Assembly (NCBI GenBank): GCA_018136815.1
Contig: CM030941.1
Coordinates: 1,239,582 to 1,303,581, forward strand
Length of the DNA: 64,000 bases
Reading direction: 5' to 3'
DNA from: Isochrysis galbana
Lineage: Eukaryota > Haptophyta > Isochrysidales > Isochrysidaceae
The notes beneath the pieces are model-generated. The model worked only from the letters and a program-made list of their open reading frames with translations, made no database searches and was not told the DNA's origin. Shown piece by piece: positions 42,549-52,997 of this stretch; within the stretch, counting starts at the first letter, position 1; each line of letters begins with the position of its first letter. The position numbers and the translations under genes were made by a program.

Positions 42549-43497
42549 AACCTACTTTTATAAGTGGGGGACAATGGGGGCCTCGCGCCCCCCTCACACC
42601 ATCGCGGACACCCCCCGGGGTGGGCCCGTACAATCAACCCCAGCCCCTGCCCTTTGGCAGGGGCAGGGCACTCATCAATCAGGCCCAGACCCTTCGGGGG
42701 CGCGGCCCGCGAGCTGCACTCCCACGCCCGCGCTGGGCCTGCCCTCGAGCTGACTCCCCCTCTGTCCCTGGTCGCCAGGCATACAGGAGACTTTGGGCGG
42801 CTCCCATGGCCAGCGAGGCGAGCGTGGGAGAGGCAGGGGGGGCCAGGGGCTGAGCCCCAGCCTCCACTGCCCCCTGAGCGGCCCTTGCTGGCCCCCTGGG
42901 AGCCCCCAAAGGGCCCCTGAGAGCAGGCCATGGCGCGCCGCATGGCGACGCGCCGCAGGGACGACGAAGGGAGAGAGTGGAGAGAGGGAGAGAGGGAGAG
43001 GGGGGGTTTTGCACCTCCCCCCGATGGAGTGCGGTTAGAAACAGGCCCCGTTTGCGTTAGCAAACGGGTAGGGGGCGGCCGGCGACAGGCGGGAGAGAGA
43101 AGGGAGTGGCTCAAGCTCGAGGAGAGTATCCTGAAGGTGGCACAGGCTACTCGACTCGCAGTCGTTTATTTCTCGAGAACTGCTCACGGCGCGAGCTGGA
43201 AGGGCCGATCCTCTTTGTTGACGAGAGGTCCCCCCCCCCCCCCCCGGTGCTTTTTCCCGGAGAGTCGCCCGACGTAGGTCGGTCCGCCTCAATGGGTTTT
43301 CCCTCATTTTAACTTGTGGGGAGTTAGAATGGGAGCCGGGGGCTTGCGAGGGGGGAGATGTGGAGGGGTGCATAGGTGTATGTATCTGTGGCAACAACAC
43401 GCGCCAAGGTGTACGGGCAGGTGCGCTGAGGGCTGTCGTGTTAGTACCGGGCTAGTGAGAGTAGTGGTACTAATGCTCAGTTAGATTATTATATTGT
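42549..43497 (+). mobile_element. Family C retroposon copy 1, inserted in family D
   Basis: The 949-bp insertion is flanked by the 18-bp direct repeat TGTGCGACCCTCGAGATC (42531-42548 and 43498-43515). It starts AACCTACTTTTATAAGTGG, then AATGGGGGCCTCGCGCCCCC, carries a CCCGTTTGC/GCAAACGGG hairpin at about 43048-43070, and ends GGTACTAATGCTCAG followed by an AT-rich tail (TTAGATTATTATATTGT). Long target-site duplication, AT tail and 5'-truncated relatives elsewhere indicate LINE-driven retroposition. Confidence 0.85.
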
Positions 43498-43515
43498 TGT
43501 GCGACCCTCGAGATC

Positions 43516-43890
43516 GAGCGTGCGACCCACCAGGGACCTCCCACATCCCTCGCGAGGCGCTTGAGCTTGGGCTCCTCACCAGCTGGCAGCCATTGCGAGG
43601 CCGACAGCCGGCGATCGGCCGACGCGGAACCTCCGCGTTTCTTATGGGGATTCGCCCGACATTCACTGCTTTGATTCCCTCACGCGCGCAATCCTCCCAT
43701 TCTCCCAAAATAGACCTCCATGGGCCGGACAAGGCGGGGGAGTCACTCACCGACGCCATGGGTTTTCGTGGGGTAGAGGGGGTTCGCGGGGGGGGGGGGG
43801 GGGGGGGCAGGTAAGGGGGGTCCCTGGGGAATCCTTGGACACCCAGGAGGGATGGAAAATAGTTGTATAAAAAGCGTGAGTGACCGGCCT
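43516..43890 (+). mobile_element. Family D repeat copy 3 (3' part)
   Basis: It continues the D sequence interrupted at 42548: GAGCGTGCGACC, CGCGTTTCTTATGGGG, GGGGAATCCTTGGACACC, ending GTGAGTGACCGG. The first bases of the same D copy lie immediately left of 42531. Confidence 0.75.
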
Positions 43891-43995
43891 ACCATTATGT
43901 CCCATGTGTAGTTTGCCCCCCCCCCCCCGTTCTGACGAAGCCATCCTAGATTCAAAAGCCCATGTCGCTTACCAGGGCCAACCTCTTACTCTTAC

Positions 43996-44361
43996 ATGAA
44001 TGCTTCTTCAACCCTCGTTATTCACTGCACCACGGTGCCCGTCGGCGATAGCTTACTACGTTGTAAAAATCAGCACGAGTTGCGGCATCATATAGCCTTG
44101 CGCGAAAGCCAGCGCTGCACGGCAAAGTGGGTGCTCGCGCGGGGATGCGAGCTCTCTAGAGGGCACACGACGGCCGCATTGGAGGCGTGGGGGAGGGAGC
44201 ATTCCCAGAATATGGAGGTGATGCCCGCCTCACCCTTTCAGCTCGCCTTCCACATCACCTTGGCTTCCACATCACATCTCGCCACCTCGCCTCCTCTCCC
44301 GGAAGTCATCGGCAGCCAACATGGGATGACGTTATGTGCATGTGGGGCAGGGCGGATATGA
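43996..44361 (+). CDS. Small open frame, doubtful gene
   Basis: A 121-codon frame from an ATG (MNASSTLVIHCTTVPVGDSL) with no recognised motif. It lies between a repeat and the convergent HCF173 gene. Coding status is unproven. Confidence 0.2.
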   Translation: MNASSTLVIHCTTVPVGDSLLRCKNQHELRHHIALRESQRCTAKWVLARGCELSRGHTTAALEAWGREHSQNMEVMPASPFQLAFHITLASTSHLATSPPLPEVIGSQHGMTLCACGAGRI

Positions 44362-44444
44362 CAAATGGAATTCGAACCTCTCCTCCCGTGCAACGGGCCT
44401 TCGCATCGTCTGAAATCGAGGCAAATCAACAAAAAGTCATGCTA

Positions 44445-46340
44445 TTAAACGGTCTCTTGCTCAGGTTGTAGCACCTCGAGCATCTTCGAAATATCCTGGG
44501 TTTCCTCTTCTGCTGCCGGCAAGTAATCGGATTCGGACAAGGTGCACGCCACATTGCACGCGCGTGGGTCGAGTAGAGAACGCACCACCACCTCCGCAAC
44601 ATCAGCGCGTGAGACGGAACCCCGAGCACGTGCATCTGCGGCGGCACCCTGTGTGAAAACTAGCCGCCGCACGCCGCCCGGAAGATCATCGAGGATCGCA
44701 GGCCTCACGATGAAGTAGGTCAGACCCGAAGAACGTACCACGCGCTCGCAACTTGCCGCATTCTTCCGCCGCGCCTCCAATGGATTGATGACTGCAGGCT
44801 CATCGCTCAGCTCCTCGCCCTCTTCACCCGTGTTCCCCCCATGCTCAGCTGTAGCGCTCTCCGGCGGTTTGAGCTCAGCAGCATCGCCGGCAGCGAGCTC
44901 ACCAGCCGCCGCACCGCCTGAGAGGTAGACGATCTCAGGCTCATCGCGCTCGCGGTAAGCCTTCATATGAGCGAAGGACAGGTAGAAGTTGCCCTCGCTC
45001 TTGCTAGGCTCGTTGCGTTGCGGAAAGAAGGCCATGGCTAGACCAACAACCCCATGGCGATCGAGTTCCGGTGCCTCATTGGGAGGTACAGGCTTGCCGT
45101 CACGGTGTGGGGTGAATCCAGAAAAGGGCAGGCGTGCCGTAGTGAAGCCCTTAACGCGAGTCTTGAAGTCGTGATGGTACTCGAGACCATCCTCGTCGTA
45201 TTGCAAGGTACGCACGATCATGGTGTACTTTTTGCCGTCACCGTTCCCCTTGAAAATGATGCCAGAATACTCACCCAGGTCAAGGGCAGGCTCGTCTGCC
45301 ATCTCGGGAGTCACGTCATCGACGATTCCAGCCACGCCTTCGGAAGGATTGTGCTTGATATCATCGGGCGACTCAAGGTTTGGTGCTGGTGCATCAGCAA
45401 GACGGCAAGCGACTGTCGCCGAGCCGAGATACTTGTCAAAGATGTTGCCCACGAAGACGCCATTGCGGTGGGCATCGGAGCGCTTCCAGTACGAGATCGA
45501 CTTCCTGACTGCAAGGCCAGCGCGCGCAAGGCGTGATGCGATCTCATCATCGGCAGACTCGATGGACCATGCATCAAAGTCAACATCACGGCGGAACTTG
45601 AAGAGCGAGAGCTTTGTCGCCTCAGCTGCCCCATAGGTGAAAGTCCGTGTGTCCTGTAAAGCCCGCAGGATGTTCCGCAGCCCCAGCTCCTCTCGTTCCG
45701 GTTCATCCGTCGATGCTACAAATACTACCTTGTCGACGTCTTCCATCGCGTCAAGTAGCGTGTCGTAGTCCGTCATGTCACCATACGAGTAGGAGACACC
45801 GGAGCCTGAAGTAGAGTGATTGGGATGAGCAGGGTTGGGTTAGTAGAGGCGCTCTGATGCGCTGAGGTCAACCGGCATGTGCGTGGCTCGGGCTCCCACA
45901 GCAGGACGAAAGAGTACTGCGATATGCGCCAAACTCGCAGGCACAGAGCTGGGGCGTGCAGGAGACTGACCAAGCCGGTTCAAGGTGTCAGTCGAGAGCG
46001 AGCGCACGAGTACTGCGACACGGAACCCACGCAGCAGCAGCTTGCGCACGATGATGAGACCAGTGCGGCCGGTAGCCCCAACGACGAGGACCTGCGGCAC
46101 GAACTCGAGGTCTTCGCCCATCGCCGAGTCCTCGTCGGCAATGTTGGAGAGTTCGGTGGGCGTGGGAGCGCCGTTGAGTCGTGACCAGAGTCCCTTTACG
46201 TCAGGCAGGATACCTGCCGTGGGTGCGGGCGCGCGTGGGGCGGCGGCAGGGCGCGTAGGGAGGTGGGCGCGGCGCATCAGCGCGGCCTCGCCGATCGCCG
46301 ACGCCGCCAGCAGCAGCGCGACTCTGGTGGGGAGCAGCAT
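44445..46340 (-). CDS. HCF173: HCF173-type plastid protein: SDR fold with CIA30 insertion
   Basis: In plants HCF173 binds psbA mRNA and promotes its translation for photosystem II repair. Two exons (45971-46340 and 44445-45805) join at GTCAGT/CTTCAG to give 576 residues, close to the plant protein. Residues 1-20 (MLLPTRVALLLAASAIGEAA) look like a signal peptide and 21-45 (LMRRAHLPTRPAAAPRAPAP) like a transit peptide. The SDR nucleotide fold begins at VLVVGATGRTGLIIVRKLL. Residues about 240-390 form a CIA30-like domain (DLGEYSGIIFKGNGDGKKYT, FKTRVKGFTTARLPFSGFTP), and the Rossmann part resumes with ASCERVVRSSGLTYFIVRPA. A C run lies just upstream of the ATG at 46340. The bipartite presequence implies import across secondary-plastid membranes. 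Confidence 0.88.
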
Positions 46341-46726
46341 GGTGAAGTGGTGGGGGTGGGGGGGGGGAGTTGCGGGGGGGGGGGGAAGAGGAGCCGGCGA
46401 GGGAAGCGGGAGAGCGAGGGAGGCGTGAAGCTGGAGAGTGGGCGAGCTCGGCAACTTCCGGGAATCCTCCCTCTGCCTCACCCACGAGTGGATGATACCG
46501 CTAGGGGAGGGCGGTGGGGGAGAGCAGGGGGTGGCAATACCGCTGGGGTGGCCGGGCGAGATGATACCGTGAGGGGAGGGCACAATAAGGAGACCGGGGG
46601 AAACGTGCCCCACGCATACGTCGACAGCCGCAAGCCATGGCGCGCCCCGCCCCCCCCCCCCCCTCGCTCTGCGCCTGCGTCCCCTGCACAACCAGACCGC
46701 CCCGTGCGCTGCGAAACGTGGCGAGC
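46341..46726. promoter_or_regulatory. Divergent promoter between HCF173 and eS28
   Basis: The 386-bp interval separates two genes transcribed outward. G/C runs occur at 46350-46385 and 46659-46671, and CCGCTAGGGGAGGG-like words repeat (GATACCG at 46493 and 46562, AATACCG at 46534). No TATA box is obvious. Confidence 0.5.
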
Positions 46727-47063
46727 ATGGCGTGTCAAGTGCACGGAAGATTACTAGACGTCCCCTCGCTGTCTTCCTCGCGCTCCGGATGTGCACCAGT
46801 GAGCATGACGTCCTTTCTCGCTTCTGTCGCTGCGCGCTGACTCTGCACCTCGCTGGTTTCTTTTACAGGATCAACCTGTGAAGCTTGCTAAGGTGACCAA
46901 GGTGCTCGGCCGTACTGGTCAGACCGGTCAGGTGTCGCAGGTCCGTGTCGAGTTCCTCGAGGACACCTCGCGCTCTATTGTGCGCAACGTCAAGGGGCCG
47001 ATCCGTGAGGGTGACATCCTGATGCTGCTTGAGTGGGAGCGTGAGGCCAGGAGGTTGCGGTAA
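46727..47063 (+). CDS. RPS28: Small ribosomal subunit protein eS28
   Basis: eS28 sits at the mRNA exit of the 40S subunit. Exon 2 (46869-47063) is unmistakable: [40 protein letters not shown], then [19 protein letters not shown] and stop. The acceptor is TTTTACAG. The first exon is less certain. The best donor (CCA|GTGAGC at 46799) is in phase with an ATG at 46727, giving a 24-residue N-terminal extension ([13 protein letters not shown]...) that other eS28 proteins lack. Alternatives are a shorter unrecognised start or a different donor. It is divergent from HCF173. Confidence 0.9.
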
Positions 47064-48208
47064 GCAGTGGTGCCGCTGCGCCGGTTAGCTGGACTCCAGT
47101 CGGCGGACGGCATGCTTGCGCACTGCGGATGCAGACACCGAATATAGAGTGACCTTTGTGCTCGGGTCCTAAAGATCACTGCATCGCACAGGCCATCGCT
47201 TGTAGAGATTAACAGGATACCAGATATCTTCTGCGTCGAGATTTGACGCTTCCCACCTGACCAAATTTGAGTCGGCACTACTGCTGAGAGTTCAACGGAG
47301 AGAGCTAACGCAGGTGTCCTCGTCGGGACAGCGCATGGTCTGAAGTTCTCCATTCTCTAGGCGAGGGGAGCTGCGGTCAGGACTTAGGCGTATTGAGCTC
47401 ATCGCAGCCAGAACAATTCATCAACCCCCGAGTTCATTGTGGACTCATGAACACGTCGCATTCCTCGTGCATACGAAATTTGTCGTGCCACGTCAAGGCT
47501 TTGGCTTTGTGGCTGTGGTGTGTTTGTGTGCCTCGCACAAGAAGTCTACTCATCACAGATGACCGAAGCGGAAGCGGAGACCCAACCGTAGTTACATAAA
47601 ATCCTGAAGATTCGGGGCTAACACCCATTCAGGGCGCGGTACTTCCAGTCTTACTACCACAATTGCCCTTCTATTCCCCAGGTCCCCCTTCCCCTGCGCC
47701 TTAGGCTCCACCCTAGCAACCACAAAAACTCGCTAGAGTCGAAGTCAGAATCAGAGGTCCTGCCCGTACCCCCCAAGTTAGTGCACCTGGGCCGGACCCC
47801 TGAAACCGAAGAAAAAAGGAAAGCGGAGGGGAAGGAGGTGGAGAGCTCAGGGCGTTGTCGGTAGGGATGTTAAACATACCTAGTCCGTAGTAGGAGTAGG
47901 AGTAGGCTATATATAGCTATAGCTATAGCTATAGTCTATAGTAGACAGTAGACCATAGGTGTTAGCCCATTAAATGATGGCCCATTACCCAGAATCTTAT
48001 CAGTATCAGATGTCCCCCTTCCCCCCCTTCCCTTAGGCTCATTTCGACTAGGACTAGGTGCGGTTTATCATTTATCATACTACCTCCGTTCCAATACTGA
48101 CAGTATATACTGAGGTCTGAGGTCCCGCGGCTGTATTTGTGGGAGTGTGTTTAAAGCAGTAAATCGTAAATCCGCGTTGTGCCTCACGTCAGCCTGAACC
48201 TTCAGATG
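47064..48208. other. Intergenic region with repeat remnants
   Basis: GAAGATTCGGGGCTAACAC at 47603 also occurs at 7958. The segment 47785-47825 (TAGTGCACCTGGGCCGGACC) repeats 13755-13775. TATAGCTATAGC repeats lie at about 47908-47940. No gene is recognised. Confidence 0.45.
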
Positions 48209-48715
48209 TTTATGTAAGTCCCGACTCATCCTGTAAATAGGCGCGGGACTTACTTATTTTTCGGTGGGCGGAGCGAGAGCTCCACCCCCTTCTCCGCCGC
48301 GGCACTCTCTCTCCCCTCTCCTGCTGCGGCACGCGCGATGGCGCGATGGCGCGCCTGCGGCAGGCCTGCAGCTGCCCTCTGGCGACCCCTAGAGGCTCCT
48401 GGAGGCCAGCTCAGGGGGCGGAGGAGGCTGAGGCTGGGCCCTGGCCTCCCATGCCTCTCCCTCGCTGGCGCTCTTGCTCTTGATTGAGCCTCAGGGGCCC
48501 CCACGCTGCACTTGTATGCCTGTCGAATAGGGGGGGAGGGGGGAGGAGGGGTTGGAGTGTTGGCAACGCGCGTTGGAGCAGTGGGCAATGGGCTGGCCCT
48601 TGTGGGCCAGGGAGTGAGAGACAGGCAAGCCTGTGGGGAGGGGAATGGGACGCCAGGAGGGCAGTCTTCTGTCTTCTCCCGGCATGCCATAAGGCATGCC
48701 AGGAGGATGGGTGGT
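48209..48715 (-). mobile_element. Family B retroposon copy 2, 5'-truncated
   Basis: This is the reverse of 4690-5115. It starts, on the plus strand, with a GTAAGTCCCG/CGGGACTTAC hairpin (48211-48250), passes GGAGCGAGAGCTCC and CTGCAGCTGCCCTCTGGCG, and stops abruptly at CACCCATCCTCCTGGC as read on the minus strand. It lacks the 5' module present at 4615, which is typical 5' truncation. Confidence 0.75.
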
Positions 48716-49011
48716 TAGGTCGCGATCCGTCGAATGTGGGGAAGTTAAGCCATCAAATGTCCACATGCCCGTTTACAACAATACAGACGAGGGTTGGGTG
48801 GGGTTGGGGTTAACCCAACCGACCATGATGAAACCCGTCACGGACACCTAGGCATTCCACAAACTAGATTTTAGTCACACGCACCTTGGCCTAGGAGAAT
48901 CCTCAGCCGTATGTTTTCATACCCCCATAGTGAGTGACCGGGCTAAAATGGGCGGAGAGGGGCGGCTGGCGACAGGAGGGAGATGAGGAGGGAGAGGCTC
49001 GAGGCGCCTAC

Positions 49012-49197
49012 CTACCGCTGTCGTTCGTCGTTCGTGTGCCTCGTTCGCGGGCTGGCGCGCGCGGGCTGTCCCGCGCGTACCTGGTTGGGGAGGTCGTCCA
49101 AGCGCGGGCGTTTCGGAGACAGCGGCGTGTCCATGAGCAGGTCGTTGTCCTCGGCGGTGTCGGCGCGGGGAGGGGAGGGGAGTGGGGCGCGCTCCAT
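49012..49197 (-). CDS. Possible first exon of an unknown gene
   Basis: The ATG at 49197 opens MERAPLPSPPRADTAEDNDL, then LMDTPLSPKRPRLDDLPNQ, an acidic stretch followed by a basic nuclear-localisation-like SPKRPR. It meets a strong donor (CAG|GTACGC) at about 49081. No downstream exon is found before a family D terminus (GTGAGTGACCGGGCTA at about 48930). It may be a truncated gene or chance. Confidence 0.3.
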   Translation of the reverse strand: MERAPLPSPPRADTAEDNDLLMDTPLSPKRPRLDDLPNQVRAGQPARASPRTRHTNDERQR

Positions 49198-49252
49198 GAA
49201 CCTATCAGTTTATTGATAGTTGGTTGTGGGAGTGGGCGAAAAGATCCGGGAA

Positions 49253-49312
49253 CGGGCGTGGCTACAGAATAGCAGTTGACTAGTGCCACGTGCGAGGCGA
49301 GAATACTAAGAG
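49253..49312 (+). repeat. Short G-family repeat copy
   Basis: GGGCGTGGCTACAGAA is followed 40 bp later by GAGGCGAGAATACTAAGAGA, matching copies at 5790-5872 (-), 58195-58280 (+) and 61855-61945 (-). It ends right at the stop codon of the TPP1-like gene. Confidence 0.65.
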
Positions 49313-49334
49313 ACATATTTTTTCATGCGTGATT

Positions 49335-51130
49335 TCAGAAGCAGCCGAAGACTTCACGCACAATCACAAGGGGGTCAAAACCTGCTAGATCGAGTGGATC
49401 GCCACGCACCGCACTAGTTCCCATAGTATCCTCTTCTCTTGTCTCTACGACTTCCCAAGGAGTAGCCTGTTCACCTTCTGTGCTAGACGGATTTTCGGGT
49501 TCAATGGCTGTGTAAGCGCTCTCCCAAGGCCGTGGCTGCTGAGGCTGCTTGGTGACACCTTGTTCTACATCCAATTCGTCCACTGCATCTGGTAATCTGT
49601 GCTGGGTGTATGGAAGCTGTGACAAGAGTGGCCGGTCGGACGATTCTGATCCCACGCATTCAACCACTCTGCAAGAATCCACGTTTTCTCGCACAAATTG
49701 TCTTGAGGTTTCTTCCCTCTTTTCAATCCCACGATTCGGTGTAGTGCCATTGACCATCTGCGTGAACATCATTTGATTGGAGGCATCCTCGGACGCAAGG
49801 CAATGCGAGAACTCTCTCTGCACGGAAAGAGATGGCTGGAAAGGAGTTTCAGCTAATGCTTGTGACATTGCGATCTGCGACAAAGGTGCCTGTGGAAAAT
49901 TGTGTGAGAAGCCCGGAGCCTGTATGAAGCCAGGCGCCTGCAAGAAGTCAGGTGCATGCGAGAAGCTGGACTCCTGCGAGAATCCGGGCACCTCAGAAAT
50001 GTTGGGTTCCGGAGAACAGCTAGGTGCTTGTGAAAAGCCGCATACACCAGAAAATGGCATTTGCGAGTACGGCTCAAGAGAGTGTCCTGCCTGGACACTC
50101 CGAGTACATGGATCCTCTGAAACAGCGGCAGGCGTCACCCTTTTGTCGAAAAGGGGGCCTTGGGGCGAAGAATGCGTTGATGGATCCTCAGATGGATTGG
50201 CATCCCGGACAGTAGCGTACTTGGCCTCGCCATTCTCATGCACCGGGGCATAAGGGTACGCACCCATGCCAGAGGAAGCGCTAGCGGCAAGGCTATCCTC
50301 TCCGCTGCCCCTGGTGAAGCTTTCCGCTGAACGCTGCTCATCCCAGCCGCTTTCTGAAGCAACTTCTTGAGAGCCTTGAGCATCATGAAGTTGGGCTTGC
50401 AATAGTGCATCTTGATCCGGAGGAATACGTAAAAACCGAGAGATGATCAAGTGAGGCTCGGACTCCTCGACCGGGAAGGCGGCACAGCCGAAGGGTAATG
50501 CCCTAGCAGCGCTTTCGGCAGTCGGTAGAAATTGGCCATGCAGCTGCTGCACAGGTATGGGCTGCTTCGAGGCCTCTCTTTGCTGAGCCACACCCTTCTC
50601 ATGCAGGAGCTTGGAGACCGTTCTGTCAAAGAGTCCGACGACCTCCGCGTCCTCCATCACGAAGCGAGGCAACCCAAGCCGCTCCATATTTTCGGCACCA
50701 GCCCATCGGAAATCGGCAAGCTTCATGCAGAATTGGCGCTTGCTCATGTTGAGGACGATCTCATATTGTATGGGATAGATGAGAGCTCCTTCAAGCCGTT
50801 CCAAGGGCTCGAGCGTCCCTTCCATGGACCGCTCAAAGGACTCGATCGCCGTTGCCTCGAGCACTGCGCCGATGGAGTGCGTCCCATCCGATAGCACGCA
50901 GTTGTGCGCGCCGACATGCATGGGGTTTGGCTCCAGGTGGAGCACCTGTAGCAGCTTCATGTTGGCGGCAGTGAGAACGCTGCGGCAAGAGGCGAAGCTT
51001 GGGCGCTGCGCTTGGGTCGAGGGCCGGTGAGAAGTGGACGCCGGCTCACCTGAGCGCAGATAGCGGGCACTGCAGCACCCGTTGACAGCACGGCACGCCG
51101 GATCCACGCCTCGTCGAGCATCTTGGCCAT
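49335..51130 (-). CDS. TPP1/ACD-like telomere OB-fold protein (candidate)
   Basis: TPP1 (ACD) links POT1 and telomerase at chromosome ends through an OB fold. Exon 1 (51050-51130) encodes MAKMLDEAWIRRAVLSTGAA with VPAICAQ. A CAG|GTGAGC donor and an acceptor before CTGCTACAG lead to exon 2 (49335-50954), giving 566 residues. The start WIR...LLQVL, then HVGAHNCVLSDGTHSIGAVL and a later QFCMLKADFRW-like strand (MSKRQFCMKLADFRWAG), follow the human OB-fold order (WIREL...QLLEVL, VGATLLVSDGTHSVRCLV, ...FYLQVDRF). The tail of about 350 residues is serine/proline-rich with a short FSQAP-type repeat (PGFSQESSF, DFLQAPGFIQAPGFS). TPP1 tails are also disordered and serine-rich. The gene could instead belong to another OB-fold group (Est3, RMI). 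Confidence 0.65.
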
Positions 51131-51439
51131 CCTGCGCTGAGGGCGCGAGCGAGCAGCACCACCCGGCAGAAGCAGAGCCGAGGGAGAGAAGCGCGAGGAT
51201 TCCCGTGAAGGGATATGTGAAGAGTACATCCCTGTCAGAGTCGGAGTTTTCTTGTTGTCCTAGTTTAATCCAGGTTCTTGAGGGACCGTGCCTCATCGGC
51301 AACGGAGCCCCTACCCCGCGATGGGGGTGTGCGCGGTTGGTGCATGGCTCGTCCGGTGTATGCGGCTAGGGATGCTACCCAAGAAGACCTTCTACAAGAC
51401 ACAAGACTGCAATTTCTAACGTGGTACGTGGTACAACTA
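51131..51439. other. Upstream region of the TPP1-like gene
   Basis: An in-frame upstream ATG (51229) would add 33 residues. The segment 51287-51400 (CTCATCGGCAACGGAGC, CCCGCGATGGGG, GGTTGGTGCATGGCTCGTCC) is repeated at 52618-52745. Confidence 0.5.
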
Positions 51440-51860
51440 ACAACTAAGTTTATACTTTATACTTGGGGTCGCGATGGAGCGCGCCGCCGCGACTCCCCTC
51501 TTCTTCGGGCACCCCGCCGAGGGCGCCCCCCAGTGCCCATGTAGCAGCCGCTGTCGAAGCGGCCGCGTCCGCCCACCGAGGCCGAGCAGGTGCGTGCGAC
51601 TCCGGTAGCGCCACACGGCCCGTGGCCCGTGCCCGTGGCCCCGTCCACATCACCCATGGCAGCCATGCTGGCCTCCCCCATGGGGAGCAGCAGGCTGCTG
51701 GCAGCACCCCAACAGCGCCAGGCTCGCGCAGCCACTCCTCCACTGGGCATGCCGTATGGCAGAGGCCCCTCTCGCCCCGGCAAGGGCCGCGTTGCTCCGG
51801 CAGCGCGGCCCGAGGCCGGGTGGCGGGTGGCCCCTATGGCTATGGCTATGGGCACACAAA
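51440..51860 (+). mobile_element. Family A retroposon copy 2
   Basis: AACTAAGTTTATACTTTATAC, then GCGATGGAGCGCGCC, CCGCCGAGGGCG, CCGAGGCCGAGCAGGTGCG and CCATGGCAGCCATGCTGGCC parallel 8456-8835. Confidence 0.75.
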
Positions 51861-52350
51861 GCACACAATTGTCCATTGTACCGAACAACATACCCTCCAG
51901 AGGCACCTCCCCAGAGGTTGTGTCAACGAGCGGTCCAGACCCATGGAGAGTATTTGATGGTGATCAGACATCGATATGGAGTAGATCCGGTGGAAACACC
52001 AGTATACATCCGGTTATCGTTTCCAACAACAGTTCTCTTGTCTAGTGCAAGCATCACACCATTCTCACACGAAGAAGCTCCCAAAGACCTCGAAATTGTT
52101 GGTGTGCGTAGTAATGGAGCGACCGAAACGTTGAAATCGGTCACAATTGCGCAGTGGTACAACGTCTTCACATAGGGTAACCTAGACCTAGTAGGTGTGT
52201 AGCCCAGAATCTTCAGATGTTTTATTACCTCGTATGCTTGTACCTATTAACCGGGAAAGACGCTGGGTAAGGGTAAGGGAAGGACGGTCTCGCCATAGCG
52301 CCATAGGCCTATGCCATAGGCGATGGGGAAAGTGTTAAAGTTTTCTGGTC

Positions 52351-52556
52351 TCTTGTCTCTTGTCTGTGCTCTATGCTGGTTTAATCCATGATTTAATCCT
52401 AGTGTTGCAGGTCCGAAGCCGAAGCCCTCATCTAGCTGTGTGCTGTGTTACACTCTTGTCTCTTGTCTGTGCTCTATGCTGGTTTAATCCATGATTTAAT
52501 CCTAGTGTTGCAGGTCCGAAGCCGAAGCCCTCATCTAGCTGTGTGCTGTGTTACAG
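52351..52556. repeat. 103-bp tandem duplication
   Basis: The unit starting TCTTGTCTCTTGTCTGTGCT occurs at 52351 and again at 52454 and appears identical over its length (ATGCTGGTTTAATCC, GTTGCAGGTCCGAAGCC). It lies between the family A copy and the second copy of the 51287-51400 repeat (52618-52745). Confidence 0.9.
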
Positions 52557-52997
52557 TGTTACGGGGTTCGGGTCCGAACGAAGCCCGAAGCCCTCCAGCC
52601 CTCCCGAAGCCCTCCTCATCCTCATCCTCATCGGCAACGGAGCAACGGAGCCCTTACCTACCCCGCGATGGGGCTGTGCGCGGTTGGTGCATGGCTCGTC
52701 CGGTGTATGTGGCTAGGGATGCTAGCCAACAAGATGCTCTATAAGACTACAATTCACAATTCTCAGCAAAATACCTTTTTTGTCCTCTTCCTGTAGAGTA
52801 GACTCACTTTCATATTATTAATCAAATTTATGTAAAACCTAAATGTCTAGCTAGATAGAGCGCTCTCAACTCGAGTGGGCCGTCTCCAAGATTCAAAAAG
52901 AGACCTCCTCTCTCCTCTCCCTCCGGGTTGGCAACCTCCCCCCCCCCTCCCTCTGTCCATCGGTATCATCCAACGACCGCCGCGGCAGGCCACCGCG

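Noticed and set aside
42233-43114. 293-codon minus-strand ORF
   Set aside because: It crosses the insertion boundary at 42548/42549, joining host-side sequence to a retroposon, so it cannot be an old gene.
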